Shown piece by piece: positions 13,901-27,300 of a DNA stretch of 64,000 bases; position 1 is the stretch's first letter; each line of letters starts with the position of its first letter. The notes under the pieces are model-generated. The model worked only from the letters and a program-made list of their open reading frames with translations. It was not told the DNA's origin and ran no database searches. Made by a program: the position numbers and the translations under genes. Origin of the DNA: Diprion similis (taxonomy: Eukaryota > Arthropoda > Insecta > Hymenoptera > Diprionidae). The stretch is taken from the NCBI RefSeq assembly GCF_021155765.1, contig NC_060108.1, forward strand, positions 12,559,425 through 12,623,424, read 5' to 3'.

Positions 13901-16900
13901 TTTGGTATCACGACTAAAAGACTTCCAGAGACTCCGGATTTCGCCGGTATTCCAACCTGCAAATAAATGCAATAAGTAAGTGGAAAAACGGCTGAAAAGT
14001 GGGTGGATTTTGAAAATATGTAAGACTAGACAGCCAATTAGTAAATTTCACTGGAGTTCGTTTTTTGTTTCATTCAAAAGTATGTAAATCGAGCTTTATT
14101 CGCATATTGTATTTTGTTAGAATCAATGAATAGTTATTGATAATATTTCATATTGTTTTGATAAATTTCTATTCATAATAATGTCAACCATTTCACCAAG
14201 AGAATGAAAATTTCAATGGAAAAAAAGTTTGAGTGAAGTTCGATTCGCATGCTTGAAACCAAATCAAACCCAGATCAAATGAAATAAATAATTGATTGTC
14301 GAGATATAGATTCCCAAAAGTTTTTTTGCAGACAAATTTGCATTTTGCATGCATTTATCAGAGAGATTGAAAGCAGCGCTTGAATGTTAGGAAGCCATTG
14401 AAGGTTCCGCTTGCGAATTTGATATCATAATTATCGAAGAAATCGTATAAAAGCTCACCTTGAAGGCGAACTGTCCGCTGTAATCGTACATCCCGCAACT
14501 ATGCATCAGGCTGAGGACGTCCCTGACACTGTCAGGCTTCAACACCTTCTCCTCGGTGATCGGACAGATTCCACCGTTTGCAAGAGTCGCCGCCATAACC
14601 GACATGGACTCGCAGTTCGCCTCCATCGCGCAGCACTGTGTCGAAAATAATTTTAAAGTCTTGATAAAAATTAATTTTGGGTATTTGAAATTTTCAATTA
14701 CCAGACTCTTGAGTAGCAAAGTCAAAGATTAGATCATTTGAAGTCAGAGTTTCAGTCAAAGACGAGTTTATTTTTGGCTTTGAAATGACTGGAAATCGTC
14801 TTGATGACTGATTTCACACGTTTTGATTAATCGAAATGCTTTTTTTTGTCACTCAAAATATTACCAAAAATTCTTTCGGACTTTGATGAAATATTTTTTT
14901 AATACCGAAGATGGGAAAGCTCAAACTCATCGAACGTCTTCAATTTGAAATTTTCAATCAGACTCTCGAGTAGCAAAGTCAAAGATTAGATCATTTGAAG
15001 TCAGAATTTCAGTCAAAGACGAGTTTATTTTTGGCTTTGAAATGACTGGAAATCGTCTTGATGACTGAATTCACACGTTTTGATTAATCGAAATGCATTT
15101 TTTTGTCACTCAAAATATTACCAAAAATTCTTTCGGACTTTGATGAAATATTTTTTTAATACCGAAGATGGAAAACCTCGAACTCATTGAACGTCTCGAG
15201 AATGATTTCTTTTCTTCTAATCACCAGATTTCCTCATTTTGATTTCCCCTTGTTATCCTCACCTGGAAATAGAAGTCCATGATTTCACGAAGATTCGTTT
15301 TGTCAGGATAACACTTGTGCTCTCTCATATAAAATCCGAGGGCGTAATTTCTGTCCGCAGCTTCGCGTTCCGACAAAAATACCGCGTTGTTGAAACTGAG
15401 ACTCTCGCCGCCAGCTAATCTCTTGAAATAATTCATCGTGAAGTCAAACTTCTCCGCCAGTGTCATTTCCGGTTTAATCAACGTCTTCAGCAGCGAACAA
15501 ACAAGAATCGCCCCTGCGTTTATCATTGGATTGTGTGGTTTTTCTGAAATTTTAAAAACAGTTTTCTTAATCTTCATTTGTCGATATTTTCTTCTCTCAA
15601 TACTTTGATAATAATATTTACAGATAAATTATGCAAAGTTTTTCTTATATAAATTGTTCATTTTTTGTATTTCCGTTCTTCTGGTTCTCCATTAAAATTT
15701 AACAATTTTTCTAATATTACAATTTCTGCATTCTTTTGAACTGAAAACTATTCCAAACTGCACGAAAAACTCGTTTCATAAAATAGTTTGTTTCTGCAAA
15801 ATTTTATGTGCAATTATTCTCTGCACAATCTCATCAACAGCATCCTATAATCAATATTGGACATCGCCTGATAACATTTTGTAATCAATTATATTTATAT
15901 TTTGAAATTGAATAGATCAAATTAAATTGAAGTGACATAAAATACAAAATAAAATTCGTAATTTGTAATTAGGAAAAAATTAATACTAAATCACATTTGT
16001 ATTCGTATAGTACATGTATACTTAATCTACATACACCCACATGTGATTTGTACTTTATTTGCTTCTAATTTATCAATTTTATTATTGATCCTGAGGTAAA
16101 AAAAAAAATTCGCGATGGAAATCGAAAAAATGGAATTAAAAATAAATCTCAACAAGGACTCAACAAACTCACTGTTGTAATCGAGAACAAGTTCGTTAAA
16201 GTTTCTTCCCGAGGGTTCCTGGCCCACATATTGATGGACGGTTTCTTGTCCGAGTCTTTCGAGAGCGATGGCGTAGGTCAGAGGTTTGCTGCAACTTTGC
16301 AAAGTGAAGGGAACCGAAGTGTCACCGATGCTGAATCGCTGTCCGTCTATCGTGCAGACTGAGACACCCCAATACTCGGGGTTCATCCTCGCCAGCTGAG
16401 GGATGTAGGACGCTACTTTACCCTCCGTGTTAGTTTTGCATTTCCAATAGAAGTCTTCAATGTGCTTCGTGAAGCCAGACCAATCCGGTATTATGAACTG
16501 ATGCCGGAAAGCGCGTGATATCAGGACGATATTCGGATTTATTATCCTGCAAGGAGTTTCATTGATTTTTTTTATTCATCTCTTTCCGAGATAGTCCGAT
16601 TTTGAATATTCGTCAAATTATTACAGACTTATGAAGATATGCGAAGTTCTGGTGGAAAATACAGGAATTAAAAATTATAGATTTATAAACAAAAGCTTGG
16701 GTATCGATGCTTTGAAAGATAGAAAAGGTGGATTCGTTAGATTTTTTAATCGACGATTATTTATTTTATTTAAAAGACTATTAAGCGTTCCAGAAAATTC
16801 GTAGAAAATAGTTTTCTTAATTTATTTGAATTAATTTCAAAAAGTCTTGCAAATTTATATTATAATTCTTCGAATTATTCGTTGTGAAATGAATTGATAT

Positions 16901-18385
16901 TTATTAGAAACATTTCTTCTTCTTTCTTAATCGAAAATTACCGACGATATCCACGAATTTCTTGTCTAAAAATACATCAACTTCGTCAACTTTTCTCTTC
17001 TTGATAGTTTCTCATTTTCTAAGAGAGAAGTTTTTCACTAGAAAACCATCAAATTTTTCAATCGCTATCCCGTTTTATTTAAAAATTTATTAAAATTGGC
17101 TCACAACATAACTTAAATTTGGCACACTCACCTTCTAAATTGTTCTCTGTCGAGTTTCTGAGTTTCGTGAGAAAGTCCTTCGTGTCCTCCGGACTTGAGC
17201 TGTTCTTTTCTGAGATTATCTGAGAGTTCTTGAAGTCTGGGATCGTTTTTTCTCAATCCCGTGCTCCTGAGTGCCTGAGACAAAAACGAGGGTAAAATAG
17301 ACTCAACTCTATATGACTATGAAAGATTTTTCTACTTTTTCCTAGCGTTCCAAGCGTTTCTATTTCATGTGAAATTATTGCGGCCCGATAATTCAGGTTC
17401 AAGACATGAAGTCATTGAGTGAAAATTTTGCGAACAAATCGTTGGCAAAACTAGATGTAATAGAGAATCTTAAAATTCATTGGAATGCTTTTGTTTTTTT
17501 GTTTTTTTCAAAATTTACAACTTGGCATTAATACCTGTCGAGTTTATACATTTTTTTTTCATAACGTTTCAGACTATTCTATCAACATTGAAAAGTGTTT
17601 TTCCCAGACAACCATTTGTATAATCCTGCCTAATTGAAACTACCAAACGAAACGAAAAAAGGCAAAATTCTGCATTAAATTTTAGAAATAAGTTCTCATA
17701 TATTTTTATTTATACCCAAAAATGACTATTTTATTATACACTGTGTGTGAAAAATAATTTACACGATTTAATTGAATTCACTTTACTGGTCGCTTTCGTT
17801 GTAAGACAAAAAAAAAAGGATAATTATTTATTGTCCAGTGTTAACTATACCCACGCAAAACCAGCGCTACAATATAGTCAAAGTGGTGTTCATTTTCTTG
17901 GCGCGAAAACAAAAGCTTGAACAAAAATTTTTCAACAATACATATTTTTCAACGTCTTTAATATTTTACAGGCAACTCTGAGCAAAGTGTGCACAGAAAA
18001 AATTAAGTGACATCTACAATCGGATAAGAATTGGTGAGGAAAACGAAACGAATCTAGCAGTCTGTGACGATGTATACTGTTCAAATCAAAACAAATAGTC
18101 AGAGTACAAGGTCTGAGCGGATCAGTGAGGCAGTAGACCAACAACTCTTGAAGGAGACGGTCAAATTTGAATCTACGTGAGACTACAAGTTCCAAAAGTG
18201 TCATTTATTAAGAAGATCCTGATCTGGTAAGTTATCAACAAATCAACTATCCATTTAATTCCACGCTCGATATAAAAAAAAAAAGGAAAAAGAACGGAAA
18301 ATCATTTTAAACAATCTAAATAGCGTATAATAATATTAATTATCGATCTCCCTTCAATACACGACGTCATCAAAACTCTCTGCTC

Positions 18386-18423
<38 letters not shown>

Positions 18424-21047
18424 TTAAAATGCGATTAGTTTATTTTTTATACCTTTCTCTATTTACAATATTCGTCGGTTTTTGTTATAATCAAATTATT
18501 CTTTTGTTTTTATACACTCTGTACTGTCTTTTAGTCTGTTTGTTAGCCTACGATGAGTAGGAAGGATACGAGATAATCTTAAAAATGTTTTTTTTTATAC
18601 ACCATCTTAAACAATCTTGTAAATTTATCTTATTGGTCTATTTTATTTCGCGTTCAATCGTTATTAAAACGATGCAAATCTCAGTTTAGTCAACCGATTC
18701 TCCTCTAGGCGGTGCGATTATTCGTCAGATTCTCGCGAGTGTTAGAGAAACGGTTTATTGATTCATAACGACACGCTGACCCCCGATATTAAGCACCCAC
18801 AGCTTCCCCCAGACGTTGTGCACAACAACACACAACGTCTTCTGGAGGAAGTTGTGAGTGTTTATGTGTTCAGGGATGGAAACACCCACACGGTGATTAT
18901 TGATGTGCGAATACTTACAGCGAGGAATTTCCCAACCGGCAAAAGTCCCGTGTCTTCATTTTTGAACATGTCGAACAACACGTCCTCGGCGTTTCTGACT
19001 TGATCCTGATCTCGGGCGCTGAAAGTTTGAAATTCAAATTTATTCCAAACTCCGTTGGAATCGGGATTTTTATTATCAATTACTATCAACTCTAACGAGT
19101 AAAAGATACAAGGATACCTTCCAGGGTTGAGTTTTTGAAACTTTGTCTACCGATTGGAAAATTTGACGTGTTTTTAATTGTGAACTAGATTTTATGGGAT
19201 TTAAAATGAAGATTTTTTAGAAATAATACATAACAAATCATTTTTCATAGACCCGTTGCGTAATATTTGGCTTGAAATTTTTATAATAAGGATTTGATAC
19301 TGAATTTTTCACAGTGAACCGAGAATTTTGACGAAAAATTTAACTGCTCGACTAATTTTTAATTTACTTTGACGTCCAATTATTGCATTCGGTAATTGTA
19401 AAAACTTTAGGTGGTTGAAATAATTTTTATGTTCTGTACATGGAAAATATGCATCGTAAAAGGTTTTTTTTTTTTTTTACCTACTTAGGAATCTTGATAA
19501 TTTTTGCAAAATATTACAGAAGTTCTGTTTAAATTGAATAAAAATTTGCAGAGTTACCGATTCCCTTTTTATTGTTCCTTCCTCGGTAGCAATAGTTCAA
19601 AAAACTCGATCTACTTTTCTCTAACATCTATACTAAAGAATTGAGAAGGTTTCCGAAAATCTATAATAAATATTCACAGGAGGAGAAATAAACATACAGT
19701 TGCGGGATGGATAAAGAAAAATTTCCTATAATATAAGCTACTACGTAACAAGATACACATACAAGAAAAATAAAGGATTTATTTGTGGATAATGAATTTT
19801 TTTTCTTTTATTGCATAAGAACAGAGAAATGTTTGATAAAAAATAAGAAAAAGTATATTTTAATGAAATAATTTCGTGTGAGTTGAATCTTTTTTTGTTA
19901 TTTAAATTTATTTCACTTGTCGCGATAAAATTTTCTTACTTTCAATTTTACGCACATATTTTGCAGTATAAAGAGTATAAAATGAAGATAGTGGATGTTT
20001 TTTAGCTGTTGTGAGGTTTCGTGAGAGTGAAAACTACTAAATCACAATCACGCTTGACAGTAGCGGTGAAATTTATCTCAACATAAGATTGCAAAATATG
20101 TTTGCACAAGTTGGTGTAACAATATGTAATCAGAGACTCCCCGCGAAGAGAAACTGCAGAGACGTTCAGAAAAATGTTATCTCTCAAAATTTATCGAATT
20201 TCATGTTGCTTTTCCTTCCGTCATCTTCAACGGCATTTTGATTATTTTTTTTGTTTCTTTACACATTTCTGCACAACTTCGAAATCTTTTTGTATAACTT
20301 GTAAGTTGAATTTTTGAAAAAAGAAGACAATTTCCCAGGAAAGAAACAGCAAATTTTCTATAAAAAAATCACGACATATTTGAATCGAAGGATTTTGGAG
20401 AATATGAGAATATTTAAAAACAAATGCCAGAATTGAATGTTAATAAATTTGCTGTTCTAAGTTTATAAGAAAATTAAAAGTTGATGTGAAAAAATCCTCC
20501 GCGGACTTTGGCAGAGGAAAATTTTTGAAATATGTGCATATATGTGAAAATTTCAAGTACTTTTGACGATTAATTGAATATAATAATCAATTAGATCAGT
20601 ATATAGTATAGCTAGTGTGAATAATGAACAAGAGTGGTTTGGTCGGAAAGAAAACAGTCAGAAGAAACAACGAACTAACTAATAATTATTCACCGTATAA
20701 CTTGACACATATATTACTGATTACAGGAGCGCAGTAAAAACAAGTTAAAAAAAGCGACAAATAAATATTTTTCAAACCGATTGCTAAGCATATTGTATTA
20801 TAGACAATATCATGTTACAGACTCCATGCAATATGAATTGGGCACCGAGAATAGTACTCACTACATGTAATGGCTGTCATGAATAAAGCTGTACTCGCTG
20901 TAAAAAGAGTGAAAAACAAATACACAATTAGTTACATTAATATTGGGTTAGAATTTTTATTTACCTAAGAAACCTCGCCAGAAGCTTCACAAATCTGTCC
21001 GATCGAGCACCGTTAGAAACTTTCACGTCTTTCATACTGCCGGACAT
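10988..21047 (-). CDS. GLS: Glutaminase, kidney/GLS type, 11 coding exons
   Basis: Hydrolyses glutamine to glutamate and ammonia, normally in mitochondria. Exons, 5' to 3': 21047-20965, 20897-20862, 19018-18919, 17274-17132, 16546-16173, 15543-15263, 14635-14459, 13956-13796, 12560-12435, 11973-11833, 11168-10988. All junctions are GT..AG and keep phase, giving 600 residues. An EF-hand-like helical region (about 45-125, EDVLFDMF) precedes the serine-dependent beta-lactamase-like fold. The catalytic pair is in LQSCSKPL (Ser205, Lys208), with Tyr168 in SYIPQ, then [30 protein letters not shown] and PAKSGVSG. The tail has ankyrin repeats ([16 protein letters not shown]) and an acidic Ser/Thr-rich end. 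All expected active-site residues are present. This start lacks an obvious long transit peptide, so other upstream first exons probably exist. Confidence 0.96.
14686..15197. repeat. Intronic tandem duplication, period 257 bases
   Basis: Two adjacent copies, about 14686-14941 and 14942-15197, lie in the glutaminase intron between the exons at 15543-15263 and 14635-14459. Both contain AGCAAAGTCAAAGATTAG (14715 and 14972) and GACGAGTTTATTTTTGGC (14761 and 15018), and both end in ACCGAAGATGG. They differ by a handful of substitutions and single-base indels, so the duplication is fairly recent. Confidence 0.93.
18389..18422. repeat. TA microsatellite in a glutaminase intron
   Basis: About 16 TA units inside the intron between the third and fourth coding exons. 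Confidence 0.95.
18790..18864 (-). ncRNA. Strong intronic stem-loop, miRNA-precursor-like candidate
   Basis: Read on the minus strand (the sense strand of glutaminase), the arm 18864-18831 pairs with 18820-18790. My hand fold gives 31 paired columns: 27 Watson-Crick, two G-U, two A-C mismatches, plus one 3-base bulge (AAG). The loop is about 10 bases and GU-rich. It begins 55 bases inside the intron after the exon ending at 18919. Size and shape resemble an animal pre-miRNA, but no expression evidence is available. It could instead be a small fold-back relic or a splicing structure. Confidence 0.4.
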
Positions 21048-21460
21048 TTATCAATCTGCAATACCGTTGAATAACAACCCCCTCAATATTTGAAAATATT
21101 ATAACAAACCTAAATCGCACTATTTTTTTATTGTAATTTATAGATATTTGTTGTCTGAAAACGATTTTGGAAAGTGATATTCCTCGTTTGAAAAAAGTCG
21201 AGTAAGTGGATTTAAGAAAATTTGTATTTAAGGCGATTAAGATTGATAGTTTTTATCGCGCTAGTTAATTAATCGCTTGGTTTTTCCAACACTGTTACAA
21301 TAAAATTGGATTATTACTGAAAATATCGTTTCAGTTTAAAAAATCTTGACCTGCACATTCAACGCGCCGCGATGCAATTCACTGTGTACTAATTTTTCTA
21401 ACGCGACGATATAAAAATGTCCGAAGAGCGAAATGAACGTTTTTGCAACGTCTTCCGCGT

Positions 21461-21468
21461 CTTATATA
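21461..21468 (-). promoter_or_regulatory. Putative TATA box for a glutaminase transcript
   Basis: On the minus strand TATATAAG is followed by a GC-richer stretch (GACGCGGAAGACG). A plausible non-coding first exon ends at a donor near 21352 (GTGCAG|GTCAAG), and an acceptor near 21057 (GGTATTGCAG) sits just before the ATG at 21047. The arrangement is inferred only from consensus sites. Confidence 0.4.
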
Positions 21469-24236
21469 ACTTATCCAAGAGCCCCCCTTCGTGGTTCGTA
21501 AATTGGCTCGAATCACTTGAGTATATACACTAGCAATTGCAAATCACGACTAAAACCACCTGACGGTACCAACTCGCTGTAGCCAAAAATTAGCGTCTCG
21601 TTGTTTGTGATTTATAACCACCAGTGACGACCTAGAAAATAAATAGGATCTACAAGTAAGTTTCGATTTTGTTTTATTTTTAAATTTTTTATTTTTCTTC
21701 TTCTTTTTATCTTTGTTTTCACGATAATTCTGCCTAAAGTATTTTCAAAAAGCACACGATACGTATATGGATTTTAAAATTAGTCATTTCACAAAATTTG
21801 TCCTTTTTTTTTTAAAGGTATAATTTGTCTTTTCTTACCCTGCATTTATGCGTTTGCGAGCTTCCGTAATGTCTTCAACGAAGTAATGATACACCTCAAA
21901 ATCGTCCATACCAATAAAAACTTTGTATATATAGTTATATCGTCGTGCACTTATGATTAAAATCGAAAGAAAGAATAAGATGCGATTTTTAACTCTTTAT
22001 TTTTTTTATTTTTTTTTTTTGTTTTATTTATCACTTTCTAAGATAATTCCGAGAAAATATTTGCATCTGCAGCGAGAGTTGAATAATAAGCAGCGACTGC
22101 TATCGACTAACTATATCGTCTAACTTTATCGTACGTAACGCGTAATATATAAGTCCTGAAGAATTGTAATGCGTCAAATGGTTGTACCAATTGTTCATCA
22201 TATCGATTTTAAATCACGTGTAATGAACGTGCCGTTCTATTCCGTTCGTATAAACAATCAGAGATTTATTGGTTTGTTAAATTGATCGTTTATATGTATC
22301 CTTACAGTTTCTTCCACTTTATTATATGTGCAGGGGGCAATGCAGCAGCATATTAAACTAATGGAAATCCACAACGAAATTGAAGGGTGAATAATAATCG
22401 CTACAACTTTACATGTATAGATAATACTTCATGATTCTGTCGCCTCATCGTTATATATTTATAACGTCTTTTGTATTATGATTTTTTTTTTTCTTCTTAG
22501 AGAAAATGAATATTACAATTTGCATTTTGATTTCTATGCGAAATTGAAACCTTGCGAAAATATTTATTTCCAAATTCTTACATTGAACTTATACAATATC
22601 GATTAGTTTTTGTATCAAATGTTTCGAGATAATAATTAACGAAAATTTGCGATAATTAAATTTATTCCGTAATTCAAGTTTTGCTTGGCAAAAATTTCAT
22701 CGAATTTTGAGAAAAGGTTGATTTTAAAAAGCATCGATCAATAAATAGGTTAATTATCATATTTGATTCTAGTGAAGAATTTTGGAGAGCCAGAATTTTT
22801 CACTTTTTTCTTTCAAACAATTCATTATTAGGTATACTCGGAAAAGTTGAAGAAATTTTTTTTAACCCATCAATTCAAAGGGTGGTAAAAACTAAAAGTT
22901 ATGCATAATTTAATGCGTCTTTAATGGGCATGCGCTATATCTACATATAATAAGCTGTGAGTTTACGCGTTGCGAAACACTTTGTACAATTTTGCCATAT
23001 TGGTTAGCGTTTCAAGCTAACAACAGCTGGTACGGCTGATCGACGTGTTAATCACTTTACTATTCATAGGATAGAAGTGTCTATAGAGTTTAGCTGCGGA
23101 GTTGCTTATGTGGTTTTGAATCTTGGATATAATTGTGAATCGATCCTGCAGCAATATAAATAGCGAGTGATTATGATTATATATAATGGTTAAAAACCTG
23201 CCGATGTTAGTATAGAAATTTTTACTGGAAATAGAAAAAAAAAAAAAAAAGAAAGAAAGAAAGAAACCAACAACCGACACTTTTACGATGTCGTAAATTC
23301 TCTGCTATTAAACGTTTATTTTGAAAAAAAAACAAACTTTTACGTGCATGTGATAAAAAATATAATATACATTATAGAGTATTAATTTTCACCAGTATAA
23401 TCTATCGTGTATACACAACAGATTTCAAAAAAGTTAAAAATGATTGATTAATTATTATTATACGATAAGATAAAACGTAACGCGCCAACGAAAATCTAAA
23501 TTCGTGTATCAATTAGTTATTAATTTTCAGACTGTGATTGAATTTTGACAAAGTTCCACCGAATTTTTTCCATTTTTTTTCGTTCCTCGTAACGATCAAC
23601 GACAAGAAAGTTCTCGATCAGAGTGATAACGTGGCAGGTATTAATTATTCTCTTAACGATCAAACGCCGCTTTCCATGGCTGCATAAATTATTATTATTT
23701 TAAGCTAGCTGAAAAATCGCTATTTTCCAACTTGGTTATAGATAACCCATAAATGAATAGCAAGACCAACGTTAGTATTCAGCGCGGTAACATTTAATGC
23801 ACACAAAATATTATAATTTTCCATCGATTCAAAAGTATCATATACATATATAAGGAGTTGAAATTTTTCATTGTTTCGTTTTTTTTTTTTTTAAATTTTG
23901 TTTTTCTTCCTTCAAATAACAAATTTTGATAGTTCCTAAAATTTTTGGCAAAAAAAAAAAAAAATACGTACATATACACAATAACAAAGAAAATACAAAT
24001 TGTAATATGTTATCATCAAAAATGCAAAAACTAAATTATTCTGTTATCGGATGTTTTTCGAAAGAAAATGGAACCATTCTTTAAAACTGTTTATAACCGG
24101 GATAATTAATATTGTTTGCTCAAATTCCTCGGATATATATTCCGCGAAGCTTTGTACATATTAGGACTGCCGTGCATATTACGGATCTCTTGTTTAACAA
24201 TAAATTTGAAGCGTACGTCTGACAAAATTATTATAC

Positions 24237-24337
24237 CGTGTATTTGATCGCTGCATATCGATGGCACTTCCAAATGCTGCGTCTATGTAATTTGTCTTTC
24301 CCATTTTCATTTTGCTTCCCGCTATCGCAGCGAAATG
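24237..24337 (-). other. Candidate alternative first coding exon of glutaminase
   Basis: A minus-strand segment begins after a strong acceptor (TTTTCTTTTTTCAG) and ends at a donor-like CACG|GTATAA. From its first internal ATG (ATGAAAATGGGAAAG) the frame stays open for 24 codons and ends in phase 2, the phase required by the glutaminase exon that starts at 20897. The encoded peptide (MKMGKTNYIDAAFGSAI) is not one I recognise. The phase match has a one-in-three chance of being accidental. Confidence 0.3.
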
Positions 24338-27300
24338 CTGAAAAAAGAAAACAAAATTAACAACAATGATGTGTTGTATTTTACTCATGATTTCAATTTT
24401 GTCAATAACTTTACTGTTTAACGATCACAATTTTTTTTTTCTTTTTCTTTAGAATTTAAATACGAACTATAATCTTAGAATCTCATTTTTTTTAGTTCTT
24501 CAGTTCTAGGCATTCACTGAAAACATAAAATAATCGGATTTATCGGTAATTGTACGCATAATACAATTAATTCAAAGAAGCTGACTGTTTGACCGACGGA
24601 GGAAAAAACAAATATACATAGAAATTGAAGCACAGCTTTAAGCTTGCAATGTTTGCAAAAATTATTAATTCACGATAAAAAATTACATGCAGAGAACCAA
24701 AAGGATCTTTGTAATTGCCAAAATTAAAGAAAAATCTTCCTCCATCTGGGCGTCCAATAAATAAATTGAACTTGAATTTTATTCGGTGTAGAATCAACGA
24801 ATACTTGATTCAATGATTAGTTATGATAAATCTTGATATACATATTCGTTAATAAAACATTGTGGCTTGTACTTTGGACAGGCTATACAGTAAATCTCTA
24901 AGGGATTCAGACGTTCCTTGACTAGAAAGTCGCCGGTAGTATTGATCGCCGAAATAACGCCGAACGTAAGCTCTTCGCTTCAGAAGTTAAATTTTGCCTA
25001 TTACAAGGCTGTGCGACAAGCCGATTAAGCGTTTGATGTAAATCCCAGTGAAAAATTCGCGATAAATCGGTTCAGCATTGGAAGAAATATTCCTACGAAA
25101 ATTCAAAAACATATCCTGAATCTGAGAAAAGTTTTCAGATTATTATTTTTGCGAACTGTCTAAAATTATTACAATCAAGCTTAATTCCAGTTTAACAGAT
25201 AGAATTTTTCAGCAATATTGAAGAAAATTTCCCCATTCGCTTTAATCTGAAACATTGATTTTTAATCCACTGTAAATTCTAATTTCATTGGTTGAATAAC
25301 GGTTTGGTTTTATTTTTTTTTTATTTTTGGGACAACGAATAGAGATCGCAAAATTTTAGGCCAATACACGTATGCAGAGTAAAATAGACTCGCATCAGTT
25401 CCGGTACACAGCATGGATCGTAAATCATCGCGTAGTCGACGTCAGCTCTTCACTGTCAAAGATAAAGATCTTGGCATACGCAAATATCTGTGACACCTAA
25501 TTGTAACACTGGAATCTCTAGACAGATAAATCGCGTAACTAAGTAGCCATTGCCGTAAAATTGTTTGATAAAATTTTAATCGAAGGTTGCAAAAATCGTA
25601 GCAATCGCGGATTAGGGATGCAAAAAAAAAATAAAAAAAAAAAAAACTCTGTCTTCCTTTTTTACGCCAAGGAAAGAAAATTGTCTTGACCAAATGGGTA
25701 ATAGTTAAATTTGAAATATATTGACTAGAGAAAGAAATATAAGGAAATTAAGGATTTTCGAAAGGTGAACGAATCGAAAGGTGGTTCCAAGACCTTGTGA
25801 ATCACCGCGACACACAGGCAGCGAGTCGCAGCTTCAGACGCGGTTGTCGTTAGTGGAACGACTAGAGATTATTTTAGTAACTAAAATTCGGTCATTGCCA
25901 TTGACCACGTGGTTCCCCGGCAAGCTTCGGTAACTGGCATAAGCACCCTGACAGTCGAACGAGTGACAGGAACCTCGCCGATTTTAATAATACATACGCC
26001 ATCTAACAATAAGCCAGCCGGCTATTATTGAAGAATTGAGAAAATTATTACGTAAATTGAAACGATAAGCATTTGCTGATCGAAATCGGTCACAATCCAT
26101 GCGCTTCGCGATTTATTCGAGAAATTTTTATTATCCGAGTAAAGGAAGTAGTTGGTAAACGATTTTCCTTGCAACTATCTCACCGCGTGTCAAGCAAGTT
26201 AAAATAAAGAAAAAAGACAAGAAAACAACGAAAACCTGATGAGCTAGGCAACTGTTCGTTGCAGTATAAGTTTAAAAAATTTTAGCACTCCTTGAAAAAT
26301 ATGTGTGACAAAAGTAACGGTATTAACAGATTTGAATTGTTACCAATAAGAGAAGGGTTTTGAATTTTTTGGTGGAGAAGGAAGAAAAATTTGAGATATT
26401 CAAAAGTAAAATATTACATGTTATTAGGAAAAAAAACAACTAAAAGTATGGATTATAAAATAATTTAGAGAATGAAGTAAGTGATTTAAGAAAAAATTCT
26501 TTGAATTGAATGAAATGACATGTTTTTGTTACGTATGATGTTGGTTGTTGGTCAAAAGATAACAGAATAAATAACTTGAATGCGAAATCATTTCTTTTAG
26601 TCAAGCAAATTTCAGTAATAAGCTAGTTTCTTAAGTTCACTCCTGCACACGAGGGTCTTTTATGGCCTTATTTTTAGCACGTAAAAAAACTATTTTGTTA
26701 CTAAAATTTACCTAATTAAAAAAAGATAAATTCAGAGTAAAATTATCTATTTCGTTGGTATGCAATAAATGTAATCCGTAATGTCTAACAAGAAAAGAAA
26801 ATAAAGATATGAAAGTAAAATATCAGACCGTGAGAAAATAATTAAACGATATATCATAATTAATACAGAGAATACACATATAATATGTGTATATTGTTAA
26901 TAAGAAAAGAATGGTCACCTTATGCGTGTGCAAATTTCTCGAGGAAATATTTTCGGTCAACTTGACCGTAACCCGATAAACTTTCACCATATCCCTGTAC
27001 ATTTTTCTCGTTCTATTTTCTTCTTTTACACTAAGTCTAATGAGCCTATAATAAAATCTTTCCTTTTACGAATTAGATCGATAGAGGTATGCGTTGGAGG
27101 AAATTAACATTCACGCACACCGCGGTGGTAGAGACGTAAGTATCCAGTAAACGACGCTCGGCGTCGCGACGACTAAAACTTTACACAGGAGCGCCGGGAC
27201 GACGACACCGGCTAAAACTGAGCATGACTACCGCATAACTAGGCATGCGCGATTCGGATTCTGATACATATATTCGATTACATATTGGCGTAATGCTTCT

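Noticed and set aside
17932-18204. 90-codon minus-strand open frame in a glutaminase intron
   Set aside because: No flanking exon structure or similarity to glutaminase; likely chance.
26871-26895. Palindrome AATACACAT...ATGTGTAT
   Set aside because: Short and mostly TA-rich, within chance expectation for this composition.
27100-27260. Possible first exon of an unknown gene with donor GAGAC|GTAAGTATCC
   Set aside because: No downstream exon could be linked, so a gene call is unsupported.
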